Shown here in pieces: positions 17,073-26,249 of a DNA stretch of 64,000 nt; position 1 is the stretch's first letter, and each line of letters opens with the position of its first letter. Below the pieces are notes generated by a model. That model saw only the letters and a program-made list of their open reading frames with translations. It made no database searches and had not been told where the DNA came from. The translations under genes were made by a program, and so were the position numbers. This stretch comes from Pseudonocardia sp. HH130630-07 (GTDB lineage Bacteria; Actinomycetota; Actinomycetes; Mycobacteriales; Pseudonocardiaceae): positions 4,030,001 through 4,094,000 of the forward strand of contig NZ_CP013854.1 in the NCBI RefSeq assembly GCF_001698125.1. Reading direction: 5' to 3'.

Positions 17073-18622
17073 CCACCGTCTCCGAACGCCCCGCCGAGCT
17101 CGTCGCCCGGGTCGTCGAGCGGCTGCACGAGGTGCTGCGCCCGGACCAGATCCTCACCGGGCGCACCGACCGCCTCAACCGGGCCCGGGTGCCCGCACCG
17201 TTCCCGGTGCACCGCTGGGCCGAGCGCCTGCCGGACCTCGCCGTGCTGCCGGAGACCACCGAGGAGGTCGCCGCGGTCGTGCGGATCGCGAACGAGCTGC
17301 GGATGCCGGTGGTGCCCCGCGACGGCGGCACCGGGCTGACCGACGGGGCCGTCCCGCTGCGCGGCGGGATCGTCGTCGACGTGAAGCGGATGAACCAGGT
17401 GCACGAGCTGGACCTGGACAACCGCACGGTCACCGTCGGGACCGGGATCAGCATGCTCAAGCTCAACGAGCAGCTCGCCGCGCACGGCCTGATCTACCCG
17501 GACGACCCGGCGTCCTACCCGTGTTCGCTGGTCGGCGGCCGGATCGGGACGTCGGGCTGGTCGCTGATCGGGTCCCGCTACGGCCACACCCGCGACCTGG
17601 TGCTGAGCTTCGACGTGGTGCTGCCGACCGGGGACGTCGTGCACGTCGGGGACGGCGCCGGCGGAAAGATCTCCAAGTCCTCCAGCGGCTACCAGCTCAA
17701 GCACCTGTTCATGGGCCACCAGGGCACGCTCGGGATCGCCACCCGGGCGACCCTGAAGCTGTACCCGAAGCCGGAGGCCGAGCTGAGCCCGTTCTGGGCC
17801 TTCGACGACTACGACGACGCCTACCGGTTCACCGGCGCGCTGGCCCGCGCCGGGGTCGCGACGTTCTCCGGCGCGGTGCTGTTCGACGAGTGGAAGGTCG
17901 CCTACCTGCGCCGCGACGACGAGGCCTACATCCCGCAGCCCGCCGACGTCCGGGCGCTGACCTGCGCGGTGCTCTACGGCTGGGAGGACGAGGTCCGCGC
18001 CGGCGGGAAGCGGCTGTTCCGGATCGCCCGTGAGCACGGCGCCCGCTACCTGGGCGACGAGATCTCCGAGGGCGACTGGGCGGCCCGGCACGACCGCTAC
18101 GCCACCCCGCTGCACGGGCGGACCCGGACCGGCCAGGTCGTGCCGATGAGCTGGCACTGCGAGGACGCCGCGGTGAACTACACCCGGCTGCCCGCGGTGA
18201 TGCGGGCCTGGCACGGGATCGTCGCCGACCTGCGCCGGCGCACCGACGTGTTCGACGACTGGGGGATGTTCGCCTACACCTCGGCCGACACCGGCGTCGA
18301 CTACCTCACCGAGATCGACGTCGGGATCTGGGAGCAACGCCTCGACGACGACGCCTGGGCGATGTGGGTCGCCGCCAAGCGGGACATCGCGGCGGCCGCG
18401 CTGGCCCACGGCGGATCGATCAGCGCCTGCCACGGATCCTGCCGGGAGGGCGAGGTCGACCTGGTGCCGAGCGAGCTCGGCGGCGGGTACGAGGTGATGC
18501 TCGGGATCAAGCGGCTGCTCGACCCGAACAACATCATGAACCCGGGCAAGTACCTGCTCGACCTGGCCTACGAACCCGACGCGACCGACCGGCTGGCCGA
18601 CCTGAGGGGACTGCTGCCGTGA
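17069..18622 (+). CDS. FAD-linked oxidase (GlcD/VAO type)
   Basis: 517 aa from the GTG in the GTGA overlap at 17069. The PCMH-type FAD domain is clear (VLPETTEEVAAVVRIANELR, PVVPRDGGTGLTDGAVP, GTSGWSLIGSRYGHTRDLVL, HQGTLGIATRATLKLYPKP). The C-terminal FAD-oxidase domain ends with the common LDPNNIMNPGKYL. It probably oxidises a 2-hydroxy acid or related alcohol, passing electrons to the Fe-S partner. SWHCEDAAVNYTRL is a distinctive insert I cannot assign to a known substrate class. Confidence 0.88.
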   Translation: MTTVSERPAELVARVVERLHEVLRPDQILTGRTDRLNRARVPAPFPVHRWAERLPDLAVLPETTEEVAAVVRIANELRMPVVPRDGGTGLTDGAVPLRGGIVVDVKRMNQVHELDLDNRTVTVGTGISMLKLNEQLAAHGLIYPDDPASYPCSLVGGRIGTSGWSLIGSRYGHTRDLVLSFDVVLPTGDVVHVGDGAGGKISKSSSGYQLKHLFMGHQGTLGIATRATLKLYPKPEAELSPFWAFDDYDDAYRFTGALARAGVATFSGAVLFDEWKVAYLRRDDEAYIPQPADVRALTCAVLYGWEDEVRAGGKRLFRIAREHGARYLGDEISEGDWAARHDRYATPLHGRTRTGQVVPMSWHCEDAAVNYTRLPAVMRAWHGIVADLRRRTDVFDDWGMFAYTSADTGVDYLTEIDVGIWEQRLDDDAWAMWVAAKRDIAAAALAHGGSISACHGSCREGEVDLVPSELGGGYEVMLGIKRLLDPNNIMNPGKYLLDLAYEPDATDRLADLRGLLP

Positions 18623-18921
18623 GCTACCGCTACTCCGACGAGCACACACCGCCCCCGCCCGAGCCGGCGTCCGAGGTCGCGGTGACCACGCACCCGCACG
18701 TGTTCGAGGTCGATCCCCGGCTGATGGAGCGCTGGGTCCTGCAACAGCGGTTCCCGAACTGGGACACGTTGCGGATCATGAACGCCCGGCACGACCACCT
18801 GGACTGGATGCACGCGCACTTCGCGGCCCGCACGGTCACCGGGTCCGAGCTGATCGCCGAGGTCGAGGCCGAGGCCGCCGAACACGAGTCCGTCCCACCA
18901 CCACACAGGAGCGCACCGTGA
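18619..18921 (+). CDS. Small conserved-looking protein between FAD oxidase and F420 oxidoreductase
   Basis: 100 aa, starting at the GTG in a GTGA overlap with the FAD-oxidase stop and ending in a GTGA overlap with the LLM gene. Such double coupling argues that it is a true subunit or accessory factor. It is rich in His, Glu and Pro, with no cysteine, and has a central LMERWVLQQRFPNWDTLRIM and HDHLDWMHAHF. I recognise no family. A role in holding the flavoprotein and F420 enzyme together is only a guess. Confidence 0.7.
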   Translation: MSYRYSDEHTPPPPEPASEVAVTTHPHVFEVDPRLMERWVLQQRFPNWDTLRIMNARHDHLDWMHAHFAARTVTGSELIAEVEAEAAEHESVPPPHRSAP

Positions 18922-19964
18922 AGTTCAGCTACGTCATGCTGCCCGACTACCCGCTGACCGAGTCGCTGGCGTCGATCCAGCTGGCCGACGAGCTCGGCTT
19001 CCACGCCGTGTACGCGGCCGACGAGACCTGGCACAAGGATCTCTGGCTGCTGTTCGCCGCCGCCGCGGAGCGGACGTCGTCGATCCGGATGGGGCCGAGC
19101 GTCTCCGCGGTCGTCCTGCGCGAGCCGTCGCTGATCGCCCAGGCCACCGCGACCCTCGACGAGCTGACCGGCGGCCGGGCCGAGGTGGTGCTGTCCTCGG
19201 GCAACTTCGGGCTGCTCGCCCAGTACGGGATGGACTGGAGCACGCAGAAGCCGCTGTCGCGGGTGAAGGAGGGGGTCGGGGTCATCCGCACCCTGCTCGA
19301 CGAGGGCACGATCACCCACGACGGCGAGTTCTTCACCTACAACGGCCTGTTCACCTTCGCCCGCCCGGTGCAGCAGCGGGTGCCGGTCAAGATGGGCGCC
19401 ATGGCCGGGCCGCGGTCGTTCCGGGTGGCCGGGGAGATCGCCGACGGCTGTCACCACGCGCTGGGCTACACCGAGCAGGCCTACCGCTACATGTACGACA
19501 ACATGCGGATCGGGGCCGAGCGGGCCGGGCGCGACGTCGACGCGCTCGACCTCGGCGCCTGGTGCGTGTTCGCGGTCGGCGAGGACTCGGCGACGGCGAA
19601 GGAGGCCGCGAAGTCGATGGTCGGGCTCTACGCCTCGGCCATGCCGGACTCGCTGCTGGAGCGCAACGGCGTCTCCCCGGCGGAGATGAAGCCGATCCTG
19701 GACAAGTTCGTCGCCGGTGACCTGGCCGGGTCGATCGACGCGACGCCGGACGCGCTCGCCGAGAAGCTGTCGGTCGCGGGCACCCCGCAGGAGTGCATCG
19801 CCCGGATCGAGGAGATGAAGGCGGGCGGCGCCAACCACATGATCTGCGCGATCACCGACGCCACCCTGGTGAAGACGTTCATGGGCCGCGACATCCCGGG
19901 CATCGCCACCGTCGACGAGCAGCTGCGGTTGATCGCCGGGCAGATCATGCCCCGGTTCGCCTGA
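18918..19964 (+). CDS. LLM-class F420-dependent oxidoreductase
   Basis: 348 aa, a luciferase-like TIM barrel with the features of F420-using members (MTD/FGD type): N-terminal SYVMLPDYPLTESLASIQLADELGFHAVY, RMGPSVSAVVLREPSLIAQ, DELTGGRAEVVLSSGN, and later PVKMGAMAGPRSFRVAGEIADG. It would transfer hydride between F420 and an alcohol or imine substrate. Coupling to the FAD/Fe-S pair suggests a shared pathway; alternatively it uses FMN. The next gene is an aldehyde dehydrogenase, which fits alcohol to aldehyde to acid. Confidence 0.85.
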   Translation: MKFSYVMLPDYPLTESLASIQLADELGFHAVYAADETWHKDLWLLFAAAAERTSSIRMGPSVSAVVLREPSLIAQATATLDELTGGRAEVVLSSGNFGLLAQYGMDWSTQKPLSRVKEGVGVIRTLLDEGTITHDGEFFTYNGLFTFARPVQQRVPVKMGAMAGPRSFRVAGEIADGCHHALGYTEQAYRYMYDNMRIGAERAGRDVDALDLGAWCVFAVGEDSATAKEAAKSMVGLYASAMPDSLLERNGVSPAEMKPILDKFVAGDLAGSIDATPDALAEKLSVAGTPQECIARIEEMKAGGANHMICAITDATLVKTFMGRDIPGIATVDEQLRLIAGQIMPRFA

Positions 19965-20042
19965 CCCGTTCCCCACCGCCGCGGGCGGCGCCGGCCCTTC
20001 CCCCGGGTGCGGCGCCGTCCGCGGCCCCACGCAGGAGCACCG

Positions 20043-21476
20043 ATGCAGACCTTCCACAACATCGTCGACGGCCGCGGTGTCCCGGCGGCCGACGGCGCGA
20101 CCATGGACGTGACCGACCCGTGCACCGGCGAGGTCTACGCGACCGCGCCGCTCTCGGGCCCCGCGGACGTCGACGCCGCCTACGCGAGCGCGCGGCGCGC
20201 CTTCGACGACGGCTGGGCCGACGTGACCCCCGGCGAGCGGCAGGCGGCGCTGCTGCGGATCGCCGACGCCGTCGAGACGCACGCGGACGAGCTCGTCGAG
20301 CTGGAACGCCGCGACACCGGCAAGCCGAGGGCCCTCACGCACTCCGAGGAGATCGCGATGATGGTCGACCAGTTCCGGTTCTTCGCCGGGGCCGCGCGCA
20401 CCCTGGAGGGCCGGGCGAGCGCGGAGTACATGGCCGGGCACACCTCCTGGGTCCGGCGCGAGCCGCTCGGCGTGGTCGGCTCGATCACGCCGTGGAACTA
20501 CCCGATGATGATGGCGACCTGGAAGATCGGCCCGGCGCTCGCGGCCGGCAACACCATGGTGCTCAAGCCGTCGGACACCACCCCGGCCAGCACGGTGCGT
20601 CTCGGCGAGCTGTTCGCCGAGTTCCTGCCGCCGGGGGTGTTCAACGTCGTCTGCGGGGACCGGGGGACCGGCGCGCTGCTGGCCGCGCACCGCACCCCGG
20701 CGCTGGTCGCGATCACCGGGTCCACCCGGGCCGGCCGGGCGGTCGCCGCGGCGGCGGCGGAGAACGTCACCCGGGTGCACCTGGAGCTGGGCGGGAACGC
20801 GCCGGTGCTGGTGTTCGACGACGCCGACGTCACCGCCGCGGCCGCGGACATCGCGGTGGCCGGGTTCTTCAACGCCGGTCAGGACTGCACCGCCGCCACC
20901 CGGGTGCTGGCCCACGCGCCGGTCGCCGAGCAGCTCGCCGGGGCGCTCACCGAGCAGGCACGCGCGGTCCGGTTCTCCTCGGACGAGGAACCCGGCTCCG
21001 AGGACCTGTTCATCCCGCCGCTGAACAACGCCGAGGCGCACGCCAGGGTCACCGGCCTGCTGGAGCGGGTGCCGGCGCACGCGACGGTGCACACCGGGGG
21101 GACACCGGCGGACGGCCCCGGGTTCTTCTACCCGGCCACCGTGGTGTCCGGCCTGCGTCAGGACGACGAGCTGGTCCGCGAGGAGATCTTCGGCCCGGTG
21201 ATCACGGTGCAGGCCGTCGCCGACGAGGCGGAGGCGGTCCGGCTCGCCAACGACACCGGGTACGGGCTGGCCTCCAGCGTGTGGACCGCCGACCACGGCC
21301 GTGTCCAGCGGCTGAGCCGGGCCCTGGACTTCGGGTGCGTCTGGGTCAACTGCCACATCCCGCTGGTGGCGGAGATGCCGCACGGCGGGTTCGGGCAGTC
21401 CGGCTACGGCAAGGACCTCAGTTCCTACTCGGTGGAGGAGTACACCCGGATCAAGCACGTCATGACCCGCGGCTGA
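20043..21476 (+). CDS. NAD(P)-dependent aldehyde dehydrogenase (aminobutyraldehyde DH-like)
   Basis: 477 aa from the ATG at 20043 behind GGAG. It has all ALDH landmarks: SITPWNYPMMMATWKIGPALAAGN, ITGSTRAGRAVAAAA, catalytic Glu in LELGGNAPVLVFDDAD and catalytic Cys in NAGQDCTAATRVLAH. The sequence style is closest to gamma-aminobutyraldehyde and betaine-aldehyde dehydrogenases. It is 78 bases after the LLM gene and ends the operon. It most likely oxidises the aldehyde made upstream in the same pathway. Confidence 0.9.
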   Translation: MQTFHNIVDGRGVPAADGATMDVTDPCTGEVYATAPLSGPADVDAAYASARRAFDDGWADVTPGERQAALLRIADAVETHADELVELERRDTGKPRALTHSEEIAMMVDQFRFFAGAARTLEGRASAEYMAGHTSWVRREPLGVVGSITPWNYPMMMATWKIGPALAAGNTMVLKPSDTTPASTVRLGELFAEFLPPGVFNVVCGDRGTGALLAAHRTPALVAITGSTRAGRAVAAAAAENVTRVHLELGGNAPVLVFDDADVTAAAADIAVAGFFNAGQDCTAATRVLAHAPVAEQLAGALTEQARAVRFSSDEEPGSEDLFIPPLNNAEAHARVTGLLERVPAHATVHTGGTPADGPGFFYPATVVSGLRQDDELVREEIFGPVITVQAVADEAEAVRLANDTGYGLASSVWTADHGRVQRLSRALDFGCVWVNCHIPLVAEMPHGGFGQSGYGKDLSSYSVEEYTRIKHVMTRG

Positions 21477-21489
21477 CCGGGCCGCGACC

Positions 21490-22629
21490 TCATCCGGCCA
21501 GCGCCGCCAGCTGCGCCGCCCGCACCGCCGCGGTCTGCGCCTGGACCAGGTAGAACGTCGCCTCCCGGGCCAGGCGCTGCTCCGGGCTCGACGCCAGCAG
21601 CGCCGAACCGGCCCGGGCCGCCACCAGCCCCTGCGCCGCGCGCACGGTCAGTGCGGCCAGCTCGCCGCGCAGCGTCGTGCGCTCGGGGATCCGTTCCTGC
21701 ACGGGCACCCCGGTGAGCAGGGCGTACACCTCCGACCGGTGCCGGGCGGCGACCGCGCCCAGGGTGCCGGCGAGCTCGCACGCCTCCGGGCGGTCCCGGT
21801 CGCGGCCGAGCCGGTCGAGGTCGCCCAGGATCCGGCGCAACAGCCCCATCGAGGCCGGTGTCGCGTTCGCGGTCCGGGCGGCGTCGAGGGCCCGGAAGAC
21901 GGGGCCGTCGACGTCGGCGAGCACCGCGTCACCCCCGACGACGAGGTCGTCGAACTCCACGGCGACCGTCCGGGTCCCGCCCATCACGGTCAGCGGGAGC
22001 GGCGCACCGGCCCGCAACCCGGCCGACTCCCGGGCCGGGACGAGGACGAACAGGTACCGGTCGCCCGGTGCGGCCGCGCCGATCATCACCAGGTCGGTGA
22101 GCCCCCAGCCGGTGCACCAGTCGGACCGGCCGCGCAGCCGCCAGCCCGGTCCCGCCGGCTCCGCGGTGACCGCGGGCGGCCCGGGGCGGCGCAGGTGTGC
22201 CACCGCGATGCCGCTGCGCCGGGCCCCCGACGCCAGGTCCGCGCGGTACCGCGCGGCGGCGGGCCCGGTGCGCAGCGCTCCCTCCGGCAGCCCGGCCGCG
22301 CCGCTCACCGCGAGCTGCTGCGGGGTCCGGTGCTGGGTGCCGACGAACCAGGTCGCCCCGCACGCCCCGGCCAGCAGCTCCACGGTCTCGGCGTCCACCC
22401 GCGCGTCGCCGCCGAACCCGCCGTCCGCGACCGGGACGACGACCGAGAGCAGACCCGCGGCCGCCACCTCGGCACACGTCTGCCGGGACACCCCGCGGCG
22501 GGGGTCGTCGGCCGCCTCCGCCCGTGGTCCCAGGACGGTCTCCGCGACCTGCCCGGCGGCGACGACGGCCGGGTGTGCGGCGAGTGCGGACGGCGCGGGG
22601 AACGGGTCGGTGCCGGTGGGCGTGCTCAC
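21490..22629 (-). CDS. Acyl-CoA dehydrogenase-like flavoprotein
   Basis: 379 aa from a GTG at 22629. The N-terminal helical domain (CAEVAAAGLLSVVVPVADGGFGG), a middle beta domain (GWRLRGRSDWCTGWGLTDLVMIGA, LVVGGDAVLADVDGP) and a C-terminal helical bundle are in the order of acyl-CoA dehydrogenases. I cannot place the catalytic Glu of the classic enzymes, so it may be one of the many ACAD-like proteins with altered chemistry (for example flavin-dependent monooxygenases). It is convergent with the aldehyde dehydrogenase, 13 bases apart. Confidence 0.75.
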   Translation of the reverse strand: MSTPTGTDPFPAPSALAAHPAVVAAGQVAETVLGPRAEAADDPRRGVSRQTCAEVAAAGLLSVVVPVADGGFGGDARVDAETVELLAGACGATWFVGTQHRTPQQLAVSGAAGLPEGALRTGPAAARYRADLASGARRSGIAVAHLRRPGPPAVTAEPAGPGWRLRGRSDWCTGWGLTDLVMIGAAAPGDRYLFVLVPARESAGLRAGAPLPLTVMGGTRTVAVEFDDLVVGGDAVLADVDGPVFRALDAARTANATPASMGLLRRILGDLDRLGRDRDRPEACELAGTLGAVAARHRSEVYALLTGVPVQERIPERTTLRGELAALTVRAAQGLVAARAGSALLASSPEQRLAREATFYLVQAQTAAVRAAQLAALAG

Positions 22630-22699
22630 CCCCGCACCGTCGCACGGGCCCGACAGGCGACGCCCGGTCGCCCACCCGAGGTCACATAGGCTCGCAGGA

Positions 22700-23479
22700 G
22701 TGATCCGCCCCCGCCTGGTCGCCCTGGACATCGACGGCACGATCGTGGACGGCAGGCGCCCGCCGAGCCCGGCCGTGCTCGGCGCGGTGACCGCGGTCGC
22801 CGCGCACACCCCGGTGATGCTGTGCACCGGGCGCACCGTCGTCGGCGTCCGGCCGGCGCTGGTGCAGCTCGGGCTGCGCAGCGGGGTCACCCTGACCTCG
22901 AACGGCGCCGTCGAGCTGGACACCGCGACGCTCACCGTGCGCTCGGTGGCCCGGTTCGACGCCGCCGCGGGACTGGCCCGGCTGCGCGAGCGGTTCCCCG
23001 GTGCGGTGTTCGCCGCGGAACAGGTCGGGATCGGGGCCCGGGTGAGCGGCCCGTTCCCGGACGGGCTGCTGGCCGGCACCCTGACCGAGGTCGGCCCGGA
23101 CGATCTCTGCGCCGAACCGACCCCGAAGCTGGTCATGTACTGGACCGGCCGGACCCCCGCCGAGACGGCGGAGCGGGCCGCCGGGCTCGTCGTGGACGGC
23201 GCCACCGTGAACCTCGACCACGAGCTGCCCTGGGTGTCGCTGGTCCCGGCCGGGGTGTCGAAGGCGTCCGGGCTGGCGCGGGTCGCGGCCCGGCTCGGCG
23301 TCGACCGGACCGAGGTGCTCGCCGTCGGCGACGGCGACAACGACCGCGCGATGCTGCGCTGGGCCGGGCACGGCGTCGCGATGGGCCAGGCCCCGCCCGA
23401 GGTGCACGCCGACGCCGACTCCAGCACCGGCGCGGTCACCGACGACGGGCTCGCCGCCGCGCTGCACCGGTTCTTCTAG
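22700..23479 (+). CDS. HAD-superfamily hydrolase, Cof-type (IIB)
   Basis: 259 aa. Motif I is ALDIDGTIVDG with nucleophile Asp, motif II lies in VMLCTGRTVVG, the cap is of the C2B type, and motifs III/IV are KASGLARVAARLG and VLAVGDGDNDRAMLRWAG. Members dephosphorylate sugar phosphates, FMN or PLP in the cytoplasm. TAGGCT at 22687-22692 lies 7 bases before the GTG, so the gene is probably leaderless. The 3' end overlaps the convergent Suc_Fer gene by 4 bases. Confidence 0.9.
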   Translation: MIRPRLVALDIDGTIVDGRRPPSPAVLGAVTAVAAHTPVMLCTGRTVVGVRPALVQLGLRSGVTLTSNGAVELDTATLTVRSVARFDAAAGLARLRERFPGAVFAAEQVGIGARVSGPFPDGLLAGTLTEVGPDDLCAEPTPKLVMYWTGRTPAETAERAAGLVVDGATVNLDHELPWVSLVPAGVSKASGLARVAARLGVDRTEVLAVGDGDNDRAMLRWAGHGVAMGQAPPEVHADADSSTGAVTDDGLAAALHRFF

Positions 23480-24399
23480 CGGGCGATCTCCACCGGGGTG
23501 CCCGCCACCAGCACGCTCGCCGGTTCGAGCACCGCCCCGCAGGACGGCGGCCGCGGCGGCAGCCCGCCGTCCGGCCGGACGTCCACGGTCCACGCCCGCC
23601 CGTCGGAGCAGGACACCGTGACCGGTCCCGGCGCGGTGCGCGGGCCGATCCGCAGCGCGCCGGCGTCGGTGATCCCGGTGTGCTCGCGGACCGCCAGCTC
23701 GGCGACCTGCTGGGCCGGCTCCAGCCCGGCGTGGCCGCGGCACGACCACGGATCGACGACGCCGCCGGCCGCCGCCTTCAGCGCGGCCAGCCCGCTGCCG
23801 GTGTCCAGCCGCCCGTAGGCGTAGCCGGTCGGCAGGACCAGCGCGGTCGGTGCGAACCGGTGCCCGCCGAGATGGGTGCACTCCCAGACGTCGGCACCCT
23901 CGGCGGCCAGGTCGGCGGCGAGCGCGCGGCCGCGGACGGCGCAGCACACGTCCCGGCGGCCGTGCGCGCACACCAGCATGACCGGATCGGTGACCGGTGT
24001 GCCGGGGTCGGAGCCGCCGTCGATGCCGGAGGTGATCCCGGCCAGGTCGTCGGTGCTGCGCACGGTGCGCGACACCACCCGTGACGCCCCGGGTTCCAGA
24101 TCGGCGACGTAGACGGTGCGGACACCGTCGCAGTCCCGGCCCGCGCGCCCGGTGCGCCGGATCAGCAGCAGCACCACCCCGTCGGCGCGCAGCCGGGAGG
24201 ACAGCGCCGCGACGTCGGGATCGGTGTGTGCGGCGACCGTGCGCGGCCACGCCCCGACGTGCTCGACGGCGACCAGGCGGCGCACGGCGGGCGCCGTGCC
24301 GGCCAGCGGCTCACCGATCTCCTCGCTGCGCGCGGCACAGCCGAGGCGCACGGGTGCCACCGCGGCCGCGGGGCCGTGGTGCGCAGCGGTGACCGTCAT
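23476..24399 (-). CDS. Sucrase/ferredoxin-like family protein (Suc_Fer)
   Basis: 307 aa, thioredoxin-fold [2Fe-2S] protein family (Suc_Fer-like). Signatures are VCAHGRRDVCCAVRG with three cysteines and CTHLGGHRFAPTALVLP, plus PWSCRGHAGLEPAQQVAELA. In actinobacteria such genes often sit with siderophore genes, and related proteins act as ferric-siderophore reductases. An IdeR-type box overlaps its -10 hexamer (TACACT on the minus strand, plus-strand 24407-24412, 7 bases before the ATG), so iron repression is likely. Confidence 0.88.
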   Translation of the reverse strand: MTVTAAHHGPAAAVAPVRLGCAARSEEIGEPLAGTAPAVRRLVAVEHVGAWPRTVAAHTDPDVAALSSRLRADGVVLLLIRRTGRAGRDCDGVRTVYVADLEPGASRVVSRTVRSTDDLAGITSGIDGGSDPGTPVTDPVMLVCAHGRRDVCCAVRGRALAADLAAEGADVWECTHLGGHRFAPTALVLPTGYAYGRLDTGSGLAALKAAAGGVVDPWSCRGHAGLEPAQQVAELAVREHTGITDAGALRIGPRTAPGPVTVSCSDGRAWTVDVRPDGGLPPRPPSCGAVLEPASVLVAGTPVEIAR

Positions 24400-24409
24400 C
24401 GCCCCCAGT

Positions 24410-24428
24410 GTAGGGAAGGTTGTCCTAA
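24410..24428 (-). promoter_or_regulatory. Candidate IdeR/DmdR iron box
   Basis: TTAGGACAACCTTCCCTAC on the minus strand matches the 19-bp DtxR/IdeR consensus at 13 positions, including the outer TTAGG and CCTA. It starts 10 bases before the Suc_Fer ATG and overlaps its -10 element, the right place for repression. Confidence 0.55.
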
Positions 24429-24453
24429 CTGCAACTGCAGACGCACGTACGGG

Positions 24454-26178
24454 TCATCGTCCGGGCAGCTCGGCCCGCAGCACCTTCCCGGTCTGGTTGC
24501 GCGGCAACTCGTCCAGGACGTGCACGTCGCGCGGCACGGCGAACCGCGCCAGGTCGCGCTTCACCCGGTCCCGGATGCTGTCCGCGGTCACCTGCGACCC
24601 CGGTTCGAGCACCACCCAGGCCGCCAGCCGCTGGCCGTAGTCGTCGTCGTCCACACCGAGCACGCAGGCCTCCCGGACCCCGTCCAGGCCGGTGATCAGG
24701 TCCTCGACCGGTCCCGGGTGCACGTTCTCCCCGCCGGAGACGATCATGTCGTCGGCCCGGCCGGTGAGGAACAGCCTGCCCTCGTCGTCGAGATGGCCGA
24801 CGTCGCCGGTGCCGAGCAGCCCGTCGCGCTCCTCCAGCCCCTCCTCGCCGCCGGTGTAGCCGTCGAACGGCAGGTCGTTGCCGACGAACACCCGCCCCTC
24901 CACACCGGGATCGGCCCGCCGGTCCTGCTCGTCGAGGATCACCAGGGTGGTGCCGGCCGGGGCCCGTCCGGCGGTGCCGGGTGCGTCGCGCAGGTCCTGC
25001 GGGCCGGCGATGGACACCCAGGACACCTCGGTGGACCCGTAGAGGTTGTAGAGGCAGTCGCCGAAGCGGTCCATGAAGTCCCGGGCCTGGCCACCGGGCA
25101 GCGCCGACCCGGAGACGGCGACGATCCGCGGCGCGCGCCCGGCCCCCCAGCCCGGTGCCCCGGACTCCAGGACCCGCTGCAGCATCACCGGGACGGCGAA
25201 CACCGTGGTGACCCGGTGCTGCGCGACCGCGGCGAGCATCTCCTCGGGTCCGAACCTCCGCCGCAGCACGACCGTGGCCCCGTGCAGCGCGGCCAGCAGC
25301 AGGCCGGCGTTGCCCCAGGTGTGGAACAGCGGCGCCGCGATGTGCACCGGCTCGGCCGCCCGCAGCGGGATCGCCGAGAGGATCGAGGCCGCCGGGGCAA
25401 GCGTCGACGGGTGCGGCCGCTTCGCCCCCTTCGGCGTCCCGGTCGTGCCGGAGGTCAGCACGATCTGCTTGGACGGCTCCGGCCGGAACGGCAGCTCGCC
25501 GGGCCCGCCCCGGCCGACCATCGCGTCCAGGTCGTCGAGCACCCGGTCGCCGGCCGGGCGCGGCCCCTCCGGGGTCGCGGTGAGCACCACCCGGGGCCCC
25601 GCCGGGACGACGTCGAGGAACTCCGGATCGACGACGACCGTGTGCAGCTGCTGCTGGTCGTGCACCCCGCGCAGCTGCTCGGCGGACAGCCCGGTGTTGA
25701 CCAGGACGACGTCGGCGCCGGCCTTGCCCGCGGCGACGATCGCCTCGATCGGGGCGCGGGCGTTGCGGCAGAGCACCCCGACCGGGGCGCCCGGACCGGC
25801 CCCGGAGTCGAGCAGCGCGAGCGCGAGGCGGTCGGTGCGCTCGTCCAGCTCGGCGTAGGTGGTGACGCCGTCGTCGTCGACCACGGCGAGCCGGTACGGG
25901 TGCCGCACGGCGCCGGCGACGAAGCCGGTGGTGACGCTGTTGCCGTAGCGCAGCAGCGCCCGGCCCATGCCGTAGAGCCGGGCCGGGCCGAGCGGGCGGA
26001 CCACGCCGGAGCGGGCCAGCGCGACCGCCGCCCGTGCGGTGCCGCTACCCAGCTCGTAGGCCGTGCGGGCGGTCCCGGTCAGGTTCTCCAGCAACGGCGA
26101 ACCGGTCGCCCGCCGCGGTGCGGCTGCGGGTCCGGCCGGGCCGGTGGCGGTCCGGTCGGGGGTCGTCTCAGAACTCAC
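24454..26178 (-). CDS. Acyl-CoA synthetase (AMP-forming, FadD-like)
   Basis: 574 aa ANL-superfamily ligase that makes acyl-AMP and then acyl-CoA from a carboxylic acid. Motifs: IVLTSGTTGTPKGAKR (P-loop), LYNLYGSTEVSW, LGTGDVGHLD, LTGRADDMIVSGGENVHP (hinge) and catalytic Lys in LPRNQTGKVLRAEL. About 80 residues precede the core, as in mycobacterial FadD2/FadD12-type proteins. It lies upstream of the Suc_Fer gene on the same strand, 54 bases apart, but that gene has its own promoter. Confidence 0.9.
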   Translation of the reverse strand: MSSETTPDRTATGPAGPAAAPRRATGSPLLENLTGTARTAYELGSGTARAAVALARSGVVRPLGPARLYGMGRALLRYGNSVTTGFVAGAVRHPYRLAVVDDDGVTTYAELDERTDRLALALLDSGAGPGAPVGVLCRNARAPIEAIVAAGKAGADVVLVNTGLSAEQLRGVHDQQQLHTVVVDPEFLDVVPAGPRVVLTATPEGPRPAGDRVLDDLDAMVGRGGPGELPFRPEPSKQIVLTSGTTGTPKGAKRPHPSTLAPAASILSAIPLRAAEPVHIAAPLFHTWGNAGLLLAALHGATVVLRRRFGPEEMLAAVAQHRVTTVFAVPVMLQRVLESGAPGWGAGRAPRIVAVSGSALPGGQARDFMDRFGDCLYNLYGSTEVSWVSIAGPQDLRDAPGTAGRAPAGTTLVILDEQDRRADPGVEGRVFVGNDLPFDGYTGGEEGLEERDGLLGTGDVGHLDDEGRLFLTGRADDMIVSGGENVHPGPVEDLITGLDGVREACVLGVDDDDYGQRLAAWVVLEPGSQVTADSIRDRVKRDLARFAVPRDVHVLDELPRNQTGKVLRAELPGR

Positions 26179-26249
26179 TGCTCACGTCCGTCGTCGGGGG
26201 TGGGGGGCGTAGGTTGCGGGGCGATCCGATCGAACTCCCGGAGGCCAGC

